Assembly: GCF_028502605.1 (NCBI RefSeq)
Contig: NC_079232.1
Location: 310,001 to 374,000 of the forward strand
Reading direction: 5' to 3'
Origin: Trichoderma breve
Lineage: Eukaryota; Ascomycota; Sordariomycetes; Hypocreales; Hypocreaceae
DNA: 64,000 nucleotides
Shown: piece after piece, positions 56,501 through 64,000 of the stretch
How positions within the stretch are numbered: the first letter of the stretch is position 1
Layout of the letters: each line of letters starts with the position of its first letter
Position numbers and translations under genes: made by a program
Notes under the pieces: model-generated
Database searches by the model: none
What the model was told of the DNA's origin: nothing
The model's input: only the letters and a program-made list of their open reading frames with translations

Positions 56501-59500
56501 ATGGTCTCGTTTACCAACCCCTTGTCTGGCTCATCTGCGTCCCGGCAACGCAGTAACCCCCGGAGCATCCAGTCTGCGGAGCCAGCCTTTGTTCCTCCAG
56601 CGAACCGGGCACGATATGTACCAAACAGCGCATCGCAAGCATTCCCTCTCTCTGAAGTCATTCCAGAGTTGATAGAGAACAATCCAGCCATACCCACCAG
56701 CCGCACGTGGACACCAAGCACCAGAACCCTGAATTTTTCCAACGATGGAGGTGAAGAACAGGATCGATCCGTCTTCGTAGAGAAATACAACCAGGTAGCA
56801 ACCAAGGTAGATTAACATATCCAAAACCACTATATTAACTTGTATTGAAGCTAATGGCCATCAGCACGGAGTGAGACCGTTAGTCGCTGGGGACTTTGAC
56901 GCTCATCTTCGCAATCGGGTAAATAAAAGAAATTCTCTTGTCATGAAGCTTCCTGTTTTTGTTCTAACCCTTCTGTTGTTGCCTCCTGTGATGAAGCTGC
57001 CTGTTGTTGTTCTAACCTTTCTATTGTTGCAGAGTGGCTCTTCCAGTCCTGAAAAGAAAAGTTGGCTCTCTCGAATCTTTCGAGGATCGTCCAACCAGTC
57101 GATGCCAAAGAAGGCAGCCCCTGGGCTTTGGGCGCATAAACGAAGCACCTCGGACCTGGGATCCTCCATTCGCTCTAAATCAGAGCCCAGGATTCTTGAT
57201 ATTCAAGACTTGGTGCGGTTGACTGGCAGCAGCCTGCTGTATCTACCCCCAGGATTCTCCCCTCACCCTTTGGCTCTTCCGACGTGCATTCGAGCCACGG
57301 CTCAGTACCTTGCTGAGAACTCCGATCTTCGAGGCGTTTTCCGAATCCCAGGCTCCGTCAAGACTACAAAGGCTCTCTATGATTATTATTGTGACCCTAG
57401 TGGCAGTGACCTTCATATATCCAGCACCACCTATCAACCCACCCTGCCAACATCCATCCCGCATCATCTCCACGACGTGGCTTCTACCTTTAAACGCATT
57501 CTCAAGGGGTTGCCAATAGGTGTTTTGGGATCGATCACGTTGCTTGATGCATTTCTTGCAATCTATTCACAACTGCAAAATCGACTGGACGTTCCAGCAG
57601 AGAAACTGAAAAAGACTCGTGCACGACTCATTGCGTTGGCTATCCAAACTATTGACTCGCGACTCCAACGGGATCTAATTTGTGCAGTCTTTGGCTTGCT
57701 CAGTCTTATTGGCCACGCCACTGAACAATCGCCGGCCAGTGATGCCGATGGTCGAGCTTCCGCGCCTAGTGAGCTCATGTCATATCATGCTCTCGGAATT
57801 ATATTTGGTTCGTTGCTGGTTGGGTTAGACGAGCTTGACAACTATGACATAAAGGAGTCTTCATCAACTTCTGGCCTATCCCTGGTTCCGATACCAGCAA
57901 AGAAGCGCCACAATCGGCAAAAAGCAAAGGGACGCAATCCTGATGTTCCGGATTTCTTCAAGGTCGAAGTCGTAAATAACATCGCCGAGATGGTAATTTC
58001 CAACTGGCAAGATGTCGTTCGCCAGATGCTGTTACTGGCAGCGAACCCTGACCAAAAGACGGCGCCAATGCAAGAGACGCATGACGATTCCGAGTCCTCC
58101 ATCTGCGAATCATTCGTGGTCAATCGTACAATGGATTTGGGTGTAAAAAATGGAAGGGACTTGCCCGCCGAAGATCAGAATTTGGATTTTACCACAGTCT
58201 CACTCTCACTCAGGAGAACAAGGTCAGCAGGATCACGGTTGTCTAGACGGGGAAGTGGCAGAGGGCCCTCCAGACAATCATCTCTTCCTCGAATGAGTCC
58301 AACCATGGAAGAGGGACATCAGAGAAATCCTTCCAACACAGCTTTCCTCCCTACCACGCCTACTAGTGGCATGGTTGGGCCAGCTTCGACCAGCACCAGG
58401 AACGTCACACCGTCCTTAAAGCAATCGTGCTAGGAGCACAATTGCGGAATCCTTGGAGCTCGCCAGAATGGCAGCACGCCTCTACTGCATTCCCGCAGCT
58501 ACCAAGAAGTCAGTCGACTATCGGCTGAAAATCGTGCCCCTGGTATTACCCAGAGCACTACTATGAAGTCCATACCCCCGCGCGTATCCTCCCGCAACAC
58601 GAATCACTGTGGTGTTTACAAAAACTCACCAGCATCCAATACATTTTCAGGAGCCAGGAATATTATACAAACGCCCCCTTCACAAGTCCGATCCAAGAAG
58701 ACACCTAAAGGGACCAATAGACGTGAGAGTAGAGAAGCACAAACTCACAGGACCATTAGGTCCCCGTTGTCAGATAGACTACACGGGAGAAGAAGGGCGT
58801 TTGAGAGATTACTCACGCGCAGTGGGGAGAAACTTCGAGGCACGCAATCATCTTACCACGTCTATCCACCTATATACATAAAAGAATCGGAGGATCCGTT
58901 CTTACAGCCGGCTCCGTCGACCGAAACCATCCGGTGCGGGCAAGCCAATGGATTTTATGAGCATACGCGTTGGATGGCTCCTCACTTAAAGGCAATTGGT
59001 CAAGATGGTTCGATTGTCATTCATGAGAAGCTTCGGTTGCCAGATTTGATCTCTATTGGATCAGACGGCAGCCATGACGACAACAATAGCAAACATACGT
59101 GTGAAGATAAAACACCAACAAAAAGGAGATCTGTCAAAGTCTTGGCGGCCATGTTTGAAGATCCGCATGAGTCTCCGTTGACGACTCGAAAGCCCAAGGT
59201 CGGGGCACCAAAAGATGCTTTCGGCCTGGCAGAAGGGGCATACCAAGATAAACACGCGTTGTATCAAATTAACAACAGCCCTCATAAACTTTACCATTCT
59301 ACCAAGATCCTCCATGGGCATCCTGAAGCTGCTGGCGACGTGGAGCTGAAATCCATGGCGAACAATAAACGCAGTACATCTTTAAATGCATGGCCGCTTG
59401 TTGATCAATAGAATGATGCACAAGAGACATCTGCCAATAGAAGAGGGGGATCTATACAAGCGGAAACGCAAGCAAGGGGCACACAAACGGATGCACCCAT

Positions 59501-60191
59501 GCATATTAGTCCTAACAATGGGACGGAAAACAACAATAATCGACTCCAAGAGCTCGAAACACTCCTAATAATGAAATCAGCAGAAGCCGCACAACTCCAG
59601 CAACGGATACAGAAGCTAGAAGAATCCCAATCAGCATCTCCGAACGAAGAATCGCGAGCCGCCAGCAAGGAGATTCAGAAATGGAAAGAAAAAGCCGAAG
59701 CTGCCGAGAGAAAGGCGGCGCGGTTCCAGAGATTCACGACCCGGATCAGAAGCATCCACAGCTCTCTGGCCATGGCAGAAGGATCTCGTCAAAGCGGCGA
59801 TGACGAGGTGATTTCCCTCGAAGGAAGAGATGCTGAAGGGTCTTATCGGGCTTGTAGAGTTCGATTTACAAAGAGTTTGGGGAGTGAAGCTTCTGGTATC
59901 GCCAGGTTTGACGGCGTTGTTGCTGAGGAGGTGCAAGATGATTTACATGAGAGCAAGAGCGATGAAGAGGCGCCTTCGACGGATGGACTCGGACAACACC
60001 ATCGAGATTTTCACGGATTGGATGGAGTGACGAGTCCCCGGATGGTGGACTTTGGGTCTGCGGCGGTGGCGATGTGGATTGCTGCTCAGGAGTACCTTGA
60101 GATGGAAGAGGGTGAGGCTTCTGGTTCGGTGGAAGTTACTACGAGTGGGAGTTCTTTGGATGTGTGGGAGATGGCGGATGAAGACTTTTGA
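56501..60191 (+). CDS. RhoGAP protein, frame interrupted by two in-frame TAG codons
   Basis: Exons 56501-56806, 56865-56918 and 57033 onward keep one frame. That frame runs to TAG at 58431-58433 (codon 587), is then open to TAG at 59409-59411 (codon 913), then open to TGA at 60189-60191. Exon 3 is therefore one 3.16-kb frame with two isolated amber codons. The RhoGAP domain lies at about 190-450, with the arginine finger in LRGVFRIPGS and later TFKRILKGLP. It should switch off Rho/Cdc42-type GTPases. After the first TAG come basic disordered sequence, and after the second a coiled coil (RLQELETLLIMKSAEAAQLQ, EIQKWKEKAEAAERKAARFQ). The conservative product is the first 586 residues, which still includes GAP activity. 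Mutation, readthrough, weak-donor introns or base errors are the alternatives. Confidence 0.7.
56943..57038 (+). repeat. 48-bp tandem duplication spanning an intron 3' end
   Basis: ATGAAGCTTCCTGTTTTTGT at 56943 recurs as ATGAAGCTGCCTGTTGTTGT at 56991, a period of 48 bp. Each copy has a branch-like TTCTAAC. The second copy ends in TTGTTGCAG, the acceptor used for exon 3. The first copy reads TTGTTGCCT and has no AG. Confidence 0.85.
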
Positions 60192-60497
60192 ATATTCCCT
60201 AGTGAGATGATGGAATGGTTTGAATAGTTTGTGGTTGGCAAAGATTGAATAGTTTTCTGGTCAGTAATGGGTTTTTGAGAAGAAAAAAAGGGGGGAAAAA
60301 AAAGGTGTGCTGTTTAGTAATAGTTTTAGGATAGAAAATCATGATTGTATTGTGCTGCATAAAAATTGACCTCATGTAAACGTTCCTCGATACACTTGTT
60401 TCTTCCTCCAATCTAACTTGGCTCTATCTATCTGAGTACATTGGCTTATGCACTTCCTCCATGAGTCACCACTTCGCAGCATCGACAATCCTTGATA
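60192..60497. other. convergent 3' intergenic region
   Basis: 306 bp between the RhoGAP end and the stop of the disordered protein gene. A/G-rich with an A-run near 60281-60304. No gene seen. Confidence 0.4.
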
Positions 60498-61415
60498 CTA
60501 CCAAGAAGAGTCAGAGTCCCTCTGACGTGCTATCCTCCATCTTCCCGCCTGGTCCAGATTCATGTCGACTTGCATCCTTCCAATACCATCTAGCACCGCA
60601 TTGAGCGCCAGGGCATTATTATCCTCCGCGTCCCTCACATAGCTACCGCGGCTCCTGACTTGAGGTCGTCGTATCGGGCTCATTGGCGGAGAAGCGAGCT
60701 GATGTGAATCATCCTGGAGGAGCGTGGGCAGAGAATCCGCAACGGAGAAGGGGGAAGCAGGGCGTTCGCGCTGGGAGCTCGGTGGTGAGGGGAGGGAGTC
60801 TGCGGCTTGTGTGGAGTAGGTCATGTTTGTGAATGGAGGGGGAGAAGCAGATGATGAGGGGGCGTAGATGGAACGAGGTTGGGCGGAAGGGATAGGTTGA
60901 TAGGGGGAGATGCGAGGTGCATCCCGAGGAGATGGCAGCGAGAAGTGGGAGTTGTAAGGGTTATTGGATTGCCACGATGGAGAGATATCGTGAGCGAGGC
61001 GGAACATGTCTTCTTCGTCATCGGAAAATGGCGAGCTGGAGCGAGAATCGGGGTTGGAGTAGAAGGACCCCGGCATGGTGGTGAAGCCGTGAGGGGGAGC
61101 CGTCGAAGGCAACGACGAGGTAGATTGAGAGGCAGCGGCGGAGACATCCTGTGGCGGAAGATTGTAAGGATCGTAAAGGACGAGGTCGAACGACTGTTGC
61201 TGGCGATGGTGATTCCAGTCTGGTCCGCTGGGAGGACTATTAAAAGAGGCGCGAAGAACAGGAGGAGACGCAATGCGATAAGGACGAGCAATAGACGGAC
61301 GAGGACGCGGTTCAAACAAGGACGAAGACGAATGCGAAGGCGAAGATGCAGTTACAGTTGCGTTTGATGATTCAACAATGGGGTTTTGGTTTTGGTTTTG
61401 GCCGGGCCAGACCAT
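60498..61415 (-). CDS. uncharacterised Ser/Pro-rich disordered protein
   Basis: 305 residues, single exon, start MVWPGQNQNQNPIVESS. Almost the whole protein is Ser/Pro/Ala-rich and likely disordered, with many SP sites (for example SPPMSPIRRP). Only the last about 50 residues look foldable: EDNNALALNAVLDGIGRMQV followed by LDQAGRWRIARQ. The pattern of Pro/Ser codons on this strand is consistent and the antisense frames are not protein-like. No known family. It is 70 bp downstream of RPA3 in the same direction, so the two could share transcription read-through. Confidence 0.6.
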   Translation of the reverse strand: MVWPGQNQNQNPIVESSNATVTASSPSHSSSSLFEPRPRPSIARPYRIASPPVLRASFNSPPSGPDWNHHRQQQSFDLVLYDPYNLPPQDVSAAASQSTSSLPSTAPPHGFTTMPGSFYSNPDSRSSSPFSDDEEDMFRLAHDISPSWQSNNPYNSHFSLPSPRDAPRISPYQPIPSAQPRSIYAPSSSASPPPFTNMTYSTQAADSLPSPPSSQRERPASPFSVADSLPTLLQDDSHQLASPPMSPIRRPQVRSRGSYVRDAEDNNALALNAVLDGIGRMQVDMNLDQAGRWRIARQRDSDSSW

Positions 61416-61484
61416 GGCGATGCGCGGTTGGTGCTGAGGCTCGATGTTGCGGAGCGGCGAGACGCCGTGGCCTGGCGGAACCCG

Positions 61485-61965
61485 TCAGTTGTCGGAGATG
61501 AAGATGTCCTTGTGCTGGTGGGTGAGTTCTGCGACGGCGGAGCAGAGAGTCATGTCTGGTTTTGTCAGTTGCGAGAGTTCTCTTCCAAAGGTATTCGAGG
61601 ATACAGCAGCTGGAAGGAGGGGAGGGGAATAGAAGATAGACATACCGACTCCGGGGCCAACATCGCGAGTGCTGAGGGCCTTGATGGACAGATCTGGGTT
61701 GACCTTGCCAATGACCTGCGCGGCGTTTCCATGGGCGAGATGAGCTTCCTTGAATGAGACATGATTTGTTAGTTGCATTGCTTTTGGTAGACATTTGGGA
61801 GGGCGTACGTACGCGGTTCAATAGAATGGTGACGACTCCATCAGCGTCGATTGTGGCCTGGTCGCCTCGCAGCTGCGTAACCTTGCCAACGATGGTGACG
61901 ACGCGACCGACAAAGTTGTCGAGGTAGGAGGCGGTGATGCGCGGGGAGGACATTTGCTCAGACAT
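61485..61965 (-). CDS. RPA3: replication protein A small subunit (Rpa3/Ssb3)
   Basis: Exons 61965-61813, 61748-61646 and 61555-61485 splice in phase (introns 64 and 90 bp) to 108 residues. The protein is a single OB fold: RITASYLDNFVGRVVTIVGK opens the barrel, GDQATIDADGVVTILLNR forms strands 2-3, and AAQVIGKVNPDLSIKA follows. The C-terminal helix with ELTHQHKDIF is the trimerisation helix of the heterotrimeric single-strand DNA-binding complex. It works in DNA replication and repair with Rpa1 and Rpa2. The length is exactly that of fungal Rpa3. Confidence 0.88.
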
Positions 61966-64000
61966 GGTGATATGATGTTGTTTGTCGTGTTATGCTGTAT
62001 GTATAATATCTGCTGTGCTTGTTCGTCTAGATAGTTTGTAGTACAGTCTATACTGTTATCAACCGGGCGTGAAATGTACCGTCAAAGTCAGTCGAGAACT
62101 CTGAAATATTGCAAAAAAAACGCAGCTGTTCTCTGGAACCCCTCAACGCGTGTTACACCAGCTTTTGTGTAGTTCGCGATGCCCAGAGCCTGGCGAATAT
62201 CGCGAGATCAGGTGACACGGCATAAGGCGTATCACGTGCCCGCTGCTGCCCCTCCATTACTGCAGTTCTTCCCCCCCTCTCTAGCTGTCTAGAGCTGTGT
62301 AATAGCTCCCCTGCCTAGCTCCAGGATGAGGGGAGGAGAGGGAAAGAGGAAGAAGAGTTAGAGGGGGGAGGCCTCACTCTCACTCTGTACAGTAACGGAA
62401 TACTGAATACTGTATGTTAGCAAAACTGGCCGTCTCGTCTCAGTTCTTGCACCAAGGAAGCAGTGGCCAATGGACAAGACTGGCATGACACTCCTTTGGC
62501 TGATTCGTCACCCAGTGGCTCGGCTCTCAAACATGCTTGTGCAAGTCGAGGCGAGCTGCTGAAATTCATGGCGTAAAAAGCATCGTCTTATTCAAGAGTC
62601 TGGAACTTCACATCGAAATGTCACCACCAGCTGAGCCTGGTACTTAGCGAGAGAAGCTCCACATTGTCGATGAAGATTGTTCCTTTACACAACCAGCTTC
62701 AGTAGCTTGGACGTCTAATATCCTAGACAGGGATGGGGCCTGGATATACCGGCTTAAGCTGTGACAGCTTCAACGCTGTAAGACTACGAGTATTACAAGC
62801 AACACAGCACACAAAGGTTCTATCTAGCCTGCCCTATCCGAGCGATCCAGAGGGCCGTTGTCTGGTTTTGTCTCGTCTACAGCTTCTGCTATCCATTTGG
62901 CAAATTCCCAATTGACCAACTGCGGGAGACAGATATACAAAATCCACTCACGCAGTAAGCACCATGTCTATTTGCACATTGCTGGCTGCCAGTCCAATCC
63001 ATTCGTCGCCATTGGAGCTCGACCTACTGGCCAATGTCTTCAGCAAAAACGAAGCTGGTACTTTGTTAGAAGGCCCTCGCGGCGCACACCCATCTTTGTC
63101 GCCCGACGGCATCAAACTCCCGCAAACCTGCGTCTGGTTGTGCGCACATGATTGGTGCCCTCCTTTTGATAACGTTTAGGTAGCATTGGCGCCGACGTGC
63201 GCCAGGCACTGAGCCGAAACACATTTTACTTGCTTGCTTGCTTGCCTTGCTTTCGTTTGCTTCTCTTGGGATCAGGTGTGCAGCCATTTGGAGCGCTGGC
63301 GAGAAGCTTCCCGATGGGAAAGCCTCTGTTTGTGAGCCACAGAAGCTTGTCTGCGCGAGAACGGAATGCTGCCTGGGAATGGGAGAAGGGAGAGGGTGTA
63401 GGCAAGCCGGAGCGAAGTCGGCGAGCTGTCCTGGAGCTTTCGAACTGTGTAAATAAGCCTTTGGCGTATCACGGCGAGAGGTGATTTGCCATTGTCCTGT
63501 CTCGCCCTCGGCTTCTGGTCGGGTATAAGTCTTTGAGCCAAATTTTCGTCGTCTTGGAATCGGATATGGTTCTAGGCAAATTCCATGGCGTTGTTACTGA
63601 TTCATGTAATTACCTTGATGAACTTTTCCAACGTTAAAGGCTTTCGCATAGACCCATCACGGCAAGCCCGCCATGTGAAAGTGCCGACATCAAATGAGAG
63701 CTGACGGCGGGGTAGCAAAATGCCAACCTGCATGGCTTCTCAAGCTCTGCAAGTCAAGTTGTAAGATCAAATAAAAACAGCTAGTGTTACGGCAAAGCAA
63801 ACCTAGAGCTGCAATAGTCCGGAGAGGCCTGATGGGAAAAGCAGACTTGCCCATCGATCACAAGTGGTATGATCGACTGACGGCCTGTCATGATACTGTC
63901 TGCGCATCGTTAGCTCCTCTCGTTGTCATCAGCTAACCGGACGCCGTTAAAGTTGCCGTGATCTGCACATTGGTTTTTCTCTTTACCTGGTTTTGGGGAC
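61966..64000. other. terminal 2 kb without a supported gene
   Basis: Holds the RPA3 promoter and unassigned sequence to the window edge. Purine-rich tracts near 62325-62370 and short frames only. A gene beginning beyond 64,000 may have its promoter here. Confidence 0.4.

Noticed and set aside
58372..58433. Small introns removing the RhoGAP TAG codons
   Set aside because: Donors GTTGGG and GTGGAG do not fit the GTRNGT pattern of all other introns here and branch sites are weak. Kept only as an alternative in the finding.
1..64000. tRNA, rRNA, CRISPR or transposon genes
   Set aside because: A visual scan found no tRNA B-box with cloverleaf, no rRNA, no repeat-spacer array, no transposase motifs and no long terminal inverted repeats.

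Overview
The window is nuclear DNA of a filamentous ascomycete. Short introns (about 50-120 bp, GTRNGT donors, CTRAY-like branch sites, YAG acceptors), four Zn2Cys6 transcription factors, and fungal versions of Vac8, Snf4, Alb1, Imp1 and mitochondrial IF3 all say so. Gene content (KP4-like secreted protein, GH12 glucanase, many oxidoreductases) fits Sordariomycetes, probably Hypocreales. The genus cannot be fixed by eye.

Bases 1 to about 40,000 look accessory. In order they hold: the 3' end of a GH12 glucanase, a DUF829/PaxU-like hydrolase, a Zn2Cys6 regulator divergent from a short-chain dehydrogenase (SDR), a secreted thioredoxin-reductase-like flavoprotein, a second Zn2Cys6 regulator with a 48-bp minisatellite, an intronless CapA-like protein, a third Zn2Cys6 regulator, a small catalase divergent from a FAD monooxygenase, a KP4-like secreted cysteine-rich protein, a tiny three-exon gene, a same-strand block of acyl-CoA ligase, amidase-like protein and SDR, a small secreted cysteine-rich protein, and an intronless type II NADH dehydrogenase/AIF-like gene. 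Long gene-poor, AT-rich stretches lie between them.

From about 41,500 to 62,000 the content is mostly conserved housekeeping: a fourth Zn2Cys6 regulator, ALB1 (ribosome biogenesis), mitochondrial IF3, IMP1 (inner-membrane protease), VAC8 (vacuole), SNF4 (AMPK gamma), a RhoGAP gene, a disordered protein and RPA3 (replication protein A). Exons were joined by hand and each spliced model keeps frame from ATG to stop, except the RhoGAP gene. That gene has a single long frame broken by two isolated TAG codons.

The main points to check are: the RhoGAP frame with two in-frame TAGs and a duplicated intron 3' end; the amidase-family protein that appears to have lost its catalytic Lys and its Ser nucleophile; inverted CGG-N4-CCG sites in front of the fourth regulator; a cluster of GCGGCCGC palindromes at the TF/SDR divergent promoter; and a small three-exon gene with a 21-nt microexon.
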